Source of the DNA: Rhodoplanes sp046000175 | GTDB lineage: Bacteria > Pseudomonadota > Alphaproteobacteria > Rhizobiales > Xanthobacteraceae | DNA length: 64,000 nucleotides | Assembly (NCBI RefSeq): GCF_046000175.1 | Contig: NZ_JBEOMB010000053.1 | Location: 34,319 to 98,318 of the forward strand | Direction: 5' to 3' | In this document: positions 44,421-52,397 of the stretch, piece after piece | Layout: every line of letters starts with the position of its first letter | How positions within the stretch are numbered: the first letter of the stretch is position 1 | The notes under the pieces: generated by a model | Told to the model about the DNA's origin: nothing | What the model saw: only the letters and a program-made list of their open reading frames with translations | Databases searched by the model: none | Position numbers and translations under genes: made by a program

Positions 44421-45017
44421 TCAAGCCGCGCGGGGCAGGGCTGCACCGGCCTCGGCCGGGCCGGTCAGGGCCGGGGTCATGCCGAGGCGGCGAACCGCCC
44501 TCCTCGCGGCCCCGGACAGCGGCCGCTGAGTCACCGGACCGGCAGCGCCGTCGAGCGCCCCGTGTGCGAGCTCGCGGGCGAGCAGCCGCGGCTCGCGACC
44601 GTTCGGCATGGTCAGGCCGCCGGTCGCCGCCGCCGAGAAGCCGAAGCGCGCGTAATACGGCGCGTCGCCGACCAGCAGCACGGCGGCGTGGCCGCGCTGC
44701 GCCGCGACGGCGAGCGCCCGGCGCATCAGCGCGGCGCCGATGCCTTCGCTCTGGCGGGCCGGATCGACGGCGAGCGGGCCGAGCAGCAGCGCGTCGCGGC
44801 CACCGGCCGCCACGGGCCACAGCCGCACCGTGCCGACGAGCCGCTCGCGCCCATCCGCGCCGGTGTCGACTGCGACCAAGGCGAGGCCCGCGGCCGGCGC
44901 GTTGCCGGCGCGCAGCCGCTCGGAGCCCTTGGTGAAGCGGCACGGGCCCATCGCCCGGTCGAGCAGCGCCTCGCGGGCCGGCACGTCGGCCGGCCGCTCG
45001 GGACGAATCGTGATCAT
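44421..45017 (-). CDS. GNAT family N-acetyltransferase
   Basis: A 198-residue protein with the GNAT acetyl-CoA loop LAVDPARQSEGIGAALMRRAL (about residues 85-105) and GHAAVLLVGDAPYYARFGF as the family C-terminal strand region, like the YhbS group. The remaining tail is Ala/Arg-rich. It lies between ornithine decarboxylase and homospermidine synthase on the same strand, so a polyamine-linked substrate is conceivable but not shown. The ATG at 45017 (MITIRPE) is preferred over in-frame upstream starts that run into a repeat. Confidence 0.85.
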   Translation of the reverse strand: MITIRPERPADVPAREALLDRAMGPCRFTKGSERLRAGNAPAAGLALVAVDTGADGRERLVGTVRLWPVAAGGRDALLLGPLAVDPARQSEGIGAALMRRALAVAAQRGHAAVLLVGDAPYYARFGFSAAATGGLTMPNGREPRLLARELAHGALDGAAGPVTQRPLSGAARRAVRRLGMTPALTGPAEAGAALPRAA

Positions 45018-45085
45018 GGCAGTATCCCCCGCCACTGAAAGCGCGCCCGGCCAAGGTTCCGGGCAGGGATCGGCAAAACGCAGAC

Positions 45086-45173
45086 CGTCATGGCCGGGCT
45101 TGTCCCGGCCATCCACGTTTTCGGGTGAGACGGACGTTGCGCGTGGATGCCCGGGACGAGCCCGGGCATGACG
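45086..45173. repeat. Dispersed palindromic repeat, family B copy 2
   Basis: Ends CGTCATGGCCGGGCTTGTCC and GACGAGCCCGGGCATGACG, inner GGCCATCCACG and CGTGGATGCC. It lies between the decarboxylase and GNAT genes of the same operon, so it is probably transcribed and folds into a long hairpin. Confidence 0.85.
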
Positions 45174-45191
45174 ACTCGGAGGGTGGGGCCC

Positions 45192-46322
45192 TCAGATGTG
45201 GTAGGTCTTCAGCGGCTCGAAGCCGTTGAACGCCACCGCCGAGTAGGTCGACGTGTACGCCCCGGTCCCTTCGATCAGCAGCTTGTCGCCGATCTCCAGG
45301 CTCACCGGCAGCGGGTACGGGTTCTTCTCGTACATCACGTCGGCCGAATCGCAGGTCGGGCCGGCGAGCACGCAGTCCGACACGCGGTCGCCGTCGCGCG
45401 GCGTGCGGATCGGGTAGCGGATCGCCTCGTCCATGGTCTCGGCGAGGCCGCCGAACTTGCCGATGTCCAGATAGACCCAGCGCAGCTCGTCCTTCTCGCT
45501 CTTGGTCGAGACCAGCACGACCTCGGCCTCGATCACGCCGGCATTGCCGACCATGCCGCGGCCCGGCTCGATGATCGTCTCCGGAATCGCGTTGCCGAAG
45601 TGCTTGCACAGCGCCCGGAAAATCGCCCGGCCGTAGCTCTCCACCACGGGCACCTTCTTCAGGTACTTGGTGGGGAAGCCGCCGCCCATGTTGACCATCG
45701 AGAGCGTGATGCCGCGCTCGGCGCAGCCCCGGAAGATCGCCCCGGCCGACTTCAGCGCGCGGTCCCACGAGCGGACGTTGCGCTGCTGCGAGCCGACATG
45801 GAACGACACGCCATAGGCCTCGAGCCCGAGCCGGTGGGCGTGCTCGAGCACGTCCACGGCCATCTCCGGATCGCAACCGAACTTCCGCGACAGCGGCCAC
45901 TCGGCGCCGGCGCAGTCGTACAGGAACCGGCAGTAGACGCGGGCGCCGGGCGCGACGCGGGCGATCTTCTCGACCTCGGCCTTGCAGTCGACCGCGAACA
46001 TGCGGACGCCGAGCGCATAGGCGCGCGCGATGTCACGCTCCTTCTTGATCGTGTTGCCGAACGACACCCGGTCCGGCGACGCGCCGGCGGCGAGCGCCAT
46101 CTCGATCTCCGGCACCGACGCGGTGTCGAAGCACGAGCCGAGCGAGGCCAGGAGCGACAGCACCTCCGGGGCCGGGTTCGCCTTCACGGCGTAGAACACC
46201 CGGGTGTCCGGAAGGGCATGGGCGAAGGCGAGATAGTTCTCGCGCACGACGTCGAGGTCGACGACGAGGCACGGACCGTCCTCGCGGCGACGGCGCAGAA
46301 ACTCGCGGATGCGCTCGGTCAT
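45192..46322 (-). CDS. Ornithine decarboxylase (group IV, alanine-racemase fold)
   Basis: A 376-residue PLP enzyme of the eukaryote-like fold. Lys47 in RVFYAVKANPAPE forms the Schiff base. HVGSQ is in the barrel (about 175), EPGRGMVG binds PLP phosphate (about 250), and the catalytic Cys of the partner subunit is in AGPTCDSADVMYEKNPYP. Alphaproteobacterial members decarboxylate ornithine, sometimes also lysine, to putrescine, feeding homospermidine synthase downstream. An unusually long 630-base untranslated gap precedes it and is likely to hold a control element. Confidence 0.93.
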   Translation of the reverse strand: MTERIREFLRRRREDGPCLVVDLDVVRENYLAFAHALPDTRVFYAVKANPAPEVLSLLASLGSCFDTASVPEIEMALAAGASPDRVSFGNTIKKERDIARAYALGVRMFAVDCKAEVEKIARVAPGARVYCRFLYDCAGAEWPLSRKFGCDPEMAVDVLEHAHRLGLEAYGVSFHVGSQQRNVRSWDRALKSAGAIFRGCAERGITLSMVNMGGGFPTKYLKKVPVVESYGRAIFRALCKHFGNAIPETIIEPGRGMVGNAGVIEAEVVLVSTKSEKDELRWVYLDIGKFGGLAETMDEAIRYPIRTPRDGDRVSDCVLAGPTCDSADVMYEKNPYPLPVSLEIGDKLLIEGTGAYTSTYSAVAFNGFEPLKTYHI

Positions 46323-46850
46323 GGCGCTCTCCCCAGCAGGCTACGCGACGGCCGGCGAAGGCCATCGTTATGGTGGGTGCGGGCGGAGATGCCTCCACGA
46401 CCACGCGCGATGGGGACGCGTGAATCGTGAACGGCTCTTCGACCGTCCGTGCTGCCTTGGATTGGAAAGGGGAGGCCCCGATCCGCACGCCCGGCAATGA
46501 TGAACAAGCCTCTTCGGCGCCCTGATCGGCTGTGGAAGGCCGACAGGACCAAAAAAGCCCGCTCCGTCGTTGCTTTAAGCCGCGTCCCCCGCTGAGGACG
46601 GGGTGCGCCGGTTTCGCCTCCGGCTGTCGATCAAGTGTTCGGAGCTTCAACAACCGGCGATCTTGCGATCGTACCGATCTCGCTCCGGGCGGCTGTCCGG
46701 CCTCTTGTCCGGATGCCCACCGATCGACACACGGCCACAGGCACGTGCGAAATTGGGCAAGGGTCACTTAAGTGATTTGACCCGGGGGTGCAAGACGTAT
46801 CCGCACCCGGAAGGCCTTCTCGGCCGACAATTTTTTCAGGAAAGTTCGTC
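46323..46850 (-). ncRNA. Structured leader upstream of ornithine decarboxylase (speF-like candidate)
   Basis: The 629 bases between the decarboxylase start and the next gene contain no convincing coding frame but several strong RNA hairpins when read on the minus strand. CGATC-GCAA-GATCG at 46658-46671 has a GNRA loop. GCCGG...CCGGC is at 46607-46624, and CCCCG...CGGGG at 46587-46603. A T6 tract at 46551-46556 follows the segment GACGGAGCGGGC. Alphaproteobacteria are known to carry the speF RNA motif upstream of ornithine decarboxylase genes, so a related riboregulator is likely. The identity and exact ends are inference; I could not align it to the motif. The part nearest the gene (46323-46540) shows no further structure. 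Confidence 0.45.
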
Positions 46851-46951
46851 GAGATTTAACGAAGCGTGTCCGGGCCGCAACAGGCCCGATTCGCCGCCGT
46901 CTCGATGGGGCGGGCGGCCCGCTTCGCGACGTGCGGCCGGCTTCGCGGCGC

Positions 46952-47212
46952 TCAGCCGCGGGTCGTGAACGGCTCGACCTTGGCGGCGCTGCGCACGAAC
47001 TGCACCATCACGGCGACGCCGGCGAGCATCAGCAGGCCCTGAAGGCCCCAGGCGCCGTAGTCGCCGAGCCCGAGCAGGTTTGCCACCGCCCAGCCGCCCG
47101 CGAAGGCGGCGCCGAACACCTCGGCCCCGATCAGCAGCGCGGCGCCGAGCACGGTCGTCACGTTCGACCAGGCGATGCGGCGGGAGACGGGCTTGGAGAC
47201 GGTGTCGAGCAC
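46952..47212 (-). CDS. Small membrane protein of unknown function
   Basis: An 86-residue protein with two hydrophobic segments (TVLGAALLIGAEVFGAAFAGGWAVANLLG and WGLQGLLMLAGVAVMVQFV) and a charged tail. No family name is recognised, although short two-helix proteins of this kind recur in Hyphomicrobiales. The GTG at 47212 gives the start VLDTVSKPVSRR with GAGG 11 bases upstream; an ATG at 47251 in frame would add 13 residues. Confidence 0.6.
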   Translation of the reverse strand: MLDTVSKPVSRRIAWSNVTTVLGAALLIGAEVFGAAFAGGWAVANLLGLGDYGAWGLQGLLMLAGVAVMVQFVRSAAKVEPFTTRG

Positions 47213-47289
47213 GGGCGGATCCTCGAGAGCTTGGCCGGGCGGACTCTCCACGAAAGCCTGCCCGGGTCAAGTCGGCCGCCGGCCGCAGG

Positions 47290-47487
47290 TCACCAGCAGA
47301 CGCGGCGGGTCCAGCAACCGCGCCGGTTGCAGACGCGGCGCATCGCGCACGGCACCTCGTGCACGATCGAGGCCGACCTGGCGGCGGACCGGACGGCCGC
47401 CGCGTCGGCGGGCGCCGCCGTGGCGGACGGGACGATCAGCAATCCGAGAGCGATGGCGGCGAGGCTGCCCAGCACTATATTGCGCAT
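47290..47487 (-). CDS. Small secreted protein with C-terminal RRVCW
   Basis: A 65-residue protein: signal peptide MRNIVLGSLAAIALGLLIVP ending near TAAPA, then a short mature part ending in ...VPCAMRRVC...GCWTRRVCW. It has four cysteines and many Arg. Only this short frame on the minus strand is believable; the longer frame through the opposite M3 peptidase is spurious. The protein at 31098-31376 also ends in RVCW. The function is unknown; cationic, disulfide-bonded and exported is all that can be said. Confidence 0.65.
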   Translation of the reverse strand: MRNIVLGSLAAIALGLLIVPSATAAPADAAAVRSAARSASIVHEVPCAMRRVCNRRGCWTRRVCW

Positions 47488-47604
47488 GTGGTCCTCGATG
47501 GTCGGCCGCGGCGTCGGGATCGCCGTCGGCGGGTCTGCCCTCCACGGCGGCCGGCGCGTGCCGACCGTCTCCCGGTCCGCAAATCCTAAACCAGGCGGTA
47601 ATCC

Positions 47605-49677
47605 ATGGCTGTTCAATCGTCCGCGAGCGCCCCCGGCAGCAATCCCTTCGACACCGCCTGGACCACCCCGTTCGAGACGCCGCCCTTCGAGACAATCCGG
47701 CCGGAGCATTTCGAGCCGGCCTTCGACGCGGCGCTCGCCGCCCACCGGGCCGAGATCGAGGCGGTCGCGACCGATCCCGCGTCCCCGACCTTCGCCAACA
47801 CGATCGCGGCGCTGGAGCGCAGCGGCCGGGCGCTGAGCAAGGTCTCGGCGGTGTTCCACGTGCTCGCCGGGGCGCACACCAACGACGCGCTTCTGAAGCT
47901 CGAGCGCAGCCTGTCGCCGCGGCTCGCCGCCCATGCCAACGCGATCCGCACCGACGGCCGGCTGTGGGCCCGCATCGTCGCGCTCGGCGACGGCACAGGC
48001 CTGGCGCCCGAGGACGCCCGGGTGCTGGAGCGCTACCGCATCACGTTCCGCCGCTCGGGCGCCGGGCTCGACGCCGCCGCCAAGGCACGGCTCGCCGAGA
48101 TCACGACGCGGCTGGCGACGCTCGGCACCACGTTCAGCCAGAACGTGCTGGCCGACGAGCAGTCCTTCGTGATGGTGCTGGACAGCGAGGCGGATCTCGC
48201 CGGCCTCTCCGCCTCGGCCCGCGAGGAGGCGAAGGCGGCGGCGGCCGAGCGCGGCCACCCGGGCAAGTACGCCATCACGCTCGCCCGCTCCAGCGTCGAG
48301 GGCTTTTTGCGGTCGGCCGAGCGGCGGGACTTGCGCGAGCAGGCCTTCAAGGCCTGGGCGGCGCGCGGCGAATCGGGCGGGCCGACCGACAACTCCGCCG
48401 TGATCGCCGAGACGGTGCGGCTGCGCGCCGAGCGCGCGCGGCTGCTCGGCTACGACAGCTTCGCGGCGTTCCGCCTGGAGGACGCGATGGCGAAGACGCC
48501 GGACGCGGTGCGGGCGCTGCTCGACCGCGTGTGGACGCCGGCGCGGGCGCGCGCCCTCGCCGACCGCGACGCCATGCAGGAGATGATTCGGGCCGAGGGC
48601 GGCAACGCCCCGCTCGCCGCCTGGGACTGGCGCTTCTATGCGGAGAAGCTGCGCAAGGCGCGCTACGGCATCGACGAGGAGGAGGTGCGCCCCTATCTGC
48701 CGCTGGAGCAGATGATCACCGCCGCCTTCGACACCGCCGGCAGGCTGTTCGGGCTCGGCTTCGCCGAGCGCAAGGACGTGCCGGTGTGGCACCCCGACGT
48801 GCGGGTGTGGGAGGTGACGGGGCCGGGCGGGGCGACGGTCGGCCTGTTCTTCGGCGACTATTTCGCCCGCAGCAGCAAGCGGTCGGGCGCCTGGATGACG
48901 TCGCTGCGCAAGCAGGAGAAGCTCGACGGGGCGGTGCTGCCGCTGATCGTCAACGTGATGAACTTCGCCAAGCCGGCCCCCGGCGAGCCGGCGCTCCTCT
49001 CCTTCGACGACGCCCGCACGCTGTTCCACGAGTTCGGCCACGCCCTGCACGGCCTGCTCTCCGACGTGACCTATCCGACCATCTCGGGCACCAGCGTCGC
49101 CACCGACTTCGTCGAGCTGCCGTCGCAGCTCTACGAGCACTGGATGCAGCACGAGACGGTGCTGAAGCGCTTCGCCCGCCACGCCGTGACGGGCGAGCCG
49201 ATGCCGGACGCGTTGATCGCGCGGCTCGCCCGCGCCCGCACGTTCGGGCAGGGGTTTGCCACGGTGGAGTACGTGGCCTCGGCGCTGGTCGATCTCGACC
49301 TGCACGTGCTGTCGCCGGAAGCGGCCGCCGACGTCGACCCGAAGGCCTTCGAGCGCGACGCGCTGGCGCGGATCGGCATGCCCGACGAGATCGTCATGCG
49401 GCACCGCACCCCGCATTTCACCCATGTGTTCTCGGGCGGCGGCTACGCGGCGGCCTATTACAGCTACATGTGGTCGGAGGTGCTCGACGCCGACGCCTTC
49501 GCGGCCTTCGAGGAGACCGGCGACGTGTTCGACCCCGCCGTCGCGAAGAAGCTGAAGGACTTCGTCTACGCCGCCGGCGGCGCCCGCGACCCGGCCGACG
49601 CCTACGTCGCCTTCCGGGGCCGCCTGCCCGAAGCCGACGCCCTCCTGAAGAAGCGCGGGCTGGTCGCGGCGGCTTAG
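47605..49677 (+). CDS. M3 family metallopeptidase (oligopeptidase/dipeptidyl carboxypeptidase)
   Basis: A 690-residue thimet-oligopeptidase-family zinc peptidase. The HEXXH zinc motif is His475-Glu476-Phe-Gly-His479 in LFHEFGHALHGLLSD, with the third ligand expected in the ELPSQLYEHW segment just after. The N-terminus lacks a signal peptide, implying a cytoplasmic oligopeptidase. The length and sequence fit the Dcp/OpdA group; the precise enzyme is not resolved. It is independent of its neighbours. Confidence 0.93.
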   Translation: MAVQSSASAPGSNPFDTAWTTPFETPPFETIRPEHFEPAFDAALAAHRAEIEAVATDPASPTFANTIAALERSGRALSKVSAVFHVLAGAHTNDALLKLERSLSPRLAAHANAIRTDGRLWARIVALGDGTGLAPEDARVLERYRITFRRSGAGLDAAAKARLAEITTRLATLGTTFSQNVLADEQSFVMVLDSEADLAGLSASAREEAKAAAAERGHPGKYAITLARSSVEGFLRSAERRDLREQAFKAWAARGESGGPTDNSAVIAETVRLRAERARLLGYDSFAAFRLEDAMAKTPDAVRALLDRVWTPARARALADRDAMQEMIRAEGGNAPLAAWDWRFYAEKLRKARYGIDEEEVRPYLPLEQMITAAFDTAGRLFGLGFAERKDVPVWHPDVRVWEVTGPGGATVGLFFGDYFARSSKRSGAWMTSLRKQEKLDGAVLPLIVNVMNFAKPAPGEPALLSFDDARTLFHEFGHALHGLLSDVTYPTISGTSVATDFVELPSQLYEHWMQHETVLKRFARHAVTGEPMPDALIARLARARTFGQGFATVEYVASALVDLDLHVLSPEAAADVDPKAFERDALARIGMPDEIVMRHRTPHFTHVFSGGGYAAAYYSYMWSEVLDADAFAAFEETGDVFDPAVAKKLKDFVYAAGGARDPADAYVAFRGRLPEADALLKKRGLVAAA

Positions 49678-49690
49678 TCGCCGACCAAGA

Positions 49691-49773
49691 CTCCGCTCAT
49701 TCCCGCGAAAGCGGGAATCCAGTATTGCTCTGCCTCGTCGCCCCTGGGTCCCCGCCTGCGCGGGGACGAGCGG
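49691..49773. repeat. Dispersed palindromic repeat, family C copy 2
   Basis: Ends CTCCGCTCATTCCCGCGAAAG and GCCTGCGCGGGGACGAGCGG, inner GGGAATCCAG and CCCCTGGGTCCCC. It matches 42708-42790 closely and lies between two co-oriented genes. Confidence 0.9.
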
Positions 49774-49851
49774 GCGCGGGATGCCGTGCTTAATCTCGAT
49801 CTCCGTCCTCACTCGTCGTCGGTGCCGCGCCGACCGTTCGCCCGAGCCTTC

Positions 49852-51459
49852 ATGACCCTCCACACCGCCGGACATCGCCGCGGCGTCGCCGCCGCTCCCC
49901 ATCATGCCGCCGCCGAGGCGGGACGCGCCGTGCTGGCCGAGGGCGGCAACGCGCTCGAAGCCATGGTCGCCATGGCGGCCATGATCGCCGCCGTCTATCC
50001 GCACATGACCCATGTGGGCGGCGACGGGTTCTGGCTCGTCCACGAGCCGGGCGGGAAGGTTCGCGCCCTGATGGCGCCCGGGCCGGCCGGCGCCGACGCC
50101 CGCATCGAACTCTATCGTGAGCACGAGGCGATCCCGACCCGCGGGCCACTCGCGGCCCTGACCGTGCCGGGTGCCGTGTCGGGCTGGGCGCTGGCGCTGG
50201 AGGCCGCCAAGGCGCTCGGCGGCCGCACGCCGCTGGGCGGCAAGGTGCCGCTCGCCGTGCTGCTCGCCCCCGCCGTCAAGGCGGCCCGCGACGGCTACGT
50301 CGTCAGCGCCAGCCAGCACGCCCTTACGACGACGCATCTGGCCGACCTCACAAAATCCCCCGGCTTCGCCGAGGTGTTTTTGGCCGACGGCAAGCCGCCG
50401 GAGCCGGGCGCGACGATGCGGCAGACGGCGCTCGCCGCGACGCTCGACCATCTCGCCCAGGCCGGGCTCGACGACTTCTATCGCGGCGACGTCGGCCGCG
50501 AGATCGCCGCCGATCTCGACCGCATCGGCAGCCCGGTGACGCGCGCCGATCTGGCGGCGCAGCGCGCCTACGCGGCGGCGCCGCTGTCGACCAGGATCTC
50601 GGTCGGCACCGTCCACAACGCGCCGCCGCCGACGCAAGGTTTGGCGTCGCTGATCATCATGGCGCTGTTCGACCGGCTGCGGGTGGCCGAGGCCGAAGGC
50701 TTCGACCACGTCCACGGCCTGGTCGAGGCGACCAAGCGGGCCTTCGTCATCCGCGACCGCGTCGTCACCGACCCCGACCGGCTGCCGGTGCCGCTCGACA
50801 CGCTGCTCGACCCGAAGCGGCTCGACGCCGAGGCGGCGAAGATCGACATGCGGCGCGCGGCGCCGTGGCCGCACAAGGGCGACAAGGGCGACACCGTCTG
50901 GATGGGCGCGGCGGACGCCAGCGGCCTGGTCGTCTCCTACATCCAGTCGATCTACTGGGAGTTCGGCTCCGGCTGCGTGCTGCCGCGGACCGGCGTGCTG
51001 ATGCAGAACCGCGGCGCCAGCTTCTCGCTCGACCCTAAGGCCCTGCGTGCCCTCGCGCCCGGGCGAAAGCCGTTCCACACCCTCAACCCCGCGCTGGCGG
51101 TGCTGAAGGACGGCCGGGTGATGGCCTACGGCACCATGGGGGGCGACGGCCAGCCGCAGACCCAGGCCGCCGTGTTCAGCCGCCACGTGCTGTTCCGCCA
51201 GGGCCTCGCCGAGGCGCTCGACGCGCCGCGCTGGCTGCTCGGCCGCACCTGGGGGGCGGCCCGCGACAACCTCCGGCTCGAGCCGCGCTTCCCCGATCGC
51301 CTGGTCGACCAGCTCCTCTCCGCCGGCCACGAGGTGGAGCTGGTGCCCGAGCCATATTCGGTGACGATGGGCCATGCCGGCGCCGTCGTGATGCATCCCG
51401 ACGGCACGATCGAGGGCGCCCACGACCCGCGCGCGGACGGCGGCGCGGCCGGGGTGTGA
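49852..51459 (+). CDS. Gamma-glutamyltransferase family protein
   Basis: A 535-residue Ntn-hydrolase proenzyme of the gamma-glutamyltransferase family. The N-terminal part has AAEAGRAVLAEGGNALEA and HVGGDGFWLVHEPGG; the nucleophile after self-cleavage is Thr348 in KGDTVWMGAADASG, followed by C-terminal GTMGGDGQPQTQ. No signal peptide is visible with this start, so it may be a cytoplasmic member rather than the secreted glutathione-degrading type. Substrate unknown. GTG at 49786 is an in-frame alternative. Confidence 0.92.
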   Translation: MTLHTAGHRRGVAAAPHHAAAEAGRAVLAEGGNALEAMVAMAAMIAAVYPHMTHVGGDGFWLVHEPGGKVRALMAPGPAGADARIELYREHEAIPTRGPLAALTVPGAVSGWALALEAAKALGGRTPLGGKVPLAVLLAPAVKAARDGYVVSASQHALTTTHLADLTKSPGFAEVFLADGKPPEPGATMRQTALAATLDHLAQAGLDDFYRGDVGREIAADLDRIGSPVTRADLAAQRAYAAAPLSTRISVGTVHNAPPPTQGLASLIIMALFDRLRVAEAEGFDHVHGLVEATKRAFVIRDRVVTDPDRLPVPLDTLLDPKRLDAEAAKIDMRRAAPWPHKGDKGDTVWMGAADASGLVVSYIQSIYWEFGSGCVLPRTGVLMQNRGASFSLDPKALRALAPGRKPFHTLNPALAVLKDGRVMAYGTMGGDGQPQTQAAVFSRHVLFRQGLAEALDAPRWLLGRTWGAARDNLRLEPRFPDRLVDQLLSAGHEVELVPEPYSVTMGHAGAVVMHPDGTIEGAHDPRADGGAAGV

Positions 51460-51480
51460 GCCGGGCTGCGTCGCCGGCCT

Positions 51481-51612
51481 CGTGTCCCGGGCCGGCGCAG
51501 CGCGCAGCGATGCGTCGTGACCCGGGACCCAGGGCTCGGAACCGAAGCGAACGTCACTGGGCCCCGGCTCGGACCGCCCCGGCGAGCCGGGCCGGCCCGT
51601 CCGGGGCACGAG
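51481..51612. repeat. Dispersed palindromic repeat, family E copy 1
   Basis: Begins CGTGTCCCGGGCCGGCGC and ends GGCCCGTCCGGGGCACGAG, with CCGGGACCCAGGGC and GGGCCCCGGCTC as inner arms. The second copy is at 55615-55760. It occupies most of the gap before the DUF1007 gene. Confidence 0.75.
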
Positions 51613-51734
51613 GTCGGGGCAAGCACGCCGCCCCGTAAGGCCCCGTTAAGCCTTCCTTCCGCCCCACTCGCCACTATGGTCTCATCACGTCGCGCGACGA
51701 TTCCGCCGTCGCCGCGGACGCCGAGGGCCCCCGC

Positions 51735-52397
51735 ATGACCCATCTTTCGACCGCAAGGCTGCGCGGCCTCGCCGTGCTGCTCGCGCTGGCCGTCTGCCTG
51801 ATCGTGCCCGGCGCCGCCCACGCCCACCCGCATGTGTGGGTGGTGATGAAGAGCGAGCTGGTCTACGCCCCGGACGGCACCATCACGGGCATCCGGCACG
51901 CCTGGACGTTCGACGACATGTTCTCGACCTATGCGGTGCAGGGGCTCGAGTCGAAGCAGAAGGGCGTGTTCACCCGCGAGGAGCTGAAGGACCTCGCCGA
52001 GGTGAACGTCACGTCGCTGAAGGAGTACGACTTCTTCACCTACGCCAAGCTCGACGGCAAGACCTCGCCCTTCACCGACCCGACCGACTACTGGCTCGAA
52101 TACAAGAACGAGATGCTGACCCTGCACTTCACGCTGCCCCTGAAGGCGCCCGCGAAGGCCAAGGGCATCGATCTCGAGGTCTACGACCCGGCCTACTTCG
52201 TCGACTTCTCGTTCGCCGACGGCGCCGACCCGTTCGTGCTGAAGAACTCGCCCGGCACCTGCAAGGTGGCGATCAAGAAGCCGAACGACGCCGAGACGGA
52301 GGCCAAGCTGAAGAGGCTCGGCGAGGCCGACTTCACCCAAGAGAACGCCAAGTTCGGCCAGCTCTTCGCCAACACGGTCTCGGTCCGCTGCCCATGA
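51735..52397 (+). CDS. DUF1007 family exported protein
   Basis: A 220-residue exported protein: signal peptide LAVLLALAVCLIVPGAAHAHP cleaved near the AHA-HPH region, then VWVVMKSELVYAPDGTITGI, AWTFDDMFSTYAVQG and FVDFSFADGADPFVL. This is the DUF1007 pattern, which usually precedes NicO/HoxN-type transporter genes and is probably a periplasmic metal-binding accessory; the HAHPHVW segment could bind Zn, Ni or Co. Its TGA overlaps the transporter ATG (ATGA). Confidence 0.92.
   Translation: MTHLSTARLRGLAVLLALAVCLIVPGAAHAHPHVWVVMKSELVYAPDGTITGIRHAWTFDDMFSTYAVQGLESKQKGVFTREELKDLAEVNVTSLKEYDFFTYAKLDGKTSPFTDPTDYWLEYKNEMLTLHFTLPLKAPAKAKGIDLEVYDPAYFVDFSFADGADPFVLKNSPGTCKVAIKKPNDAETEAKLKRLGEADFTQENAKFGQLFANTVSVRCP

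Noticed and set aside
47490..51609. A minus-strand frame running through the M3 peptidase and gamma-glutamyltransferase genes
   Set aside because: It mirrors two convincing plus-strand enzymes; only its last 65 codons, with a signal peptide, were kept as a separate gene.
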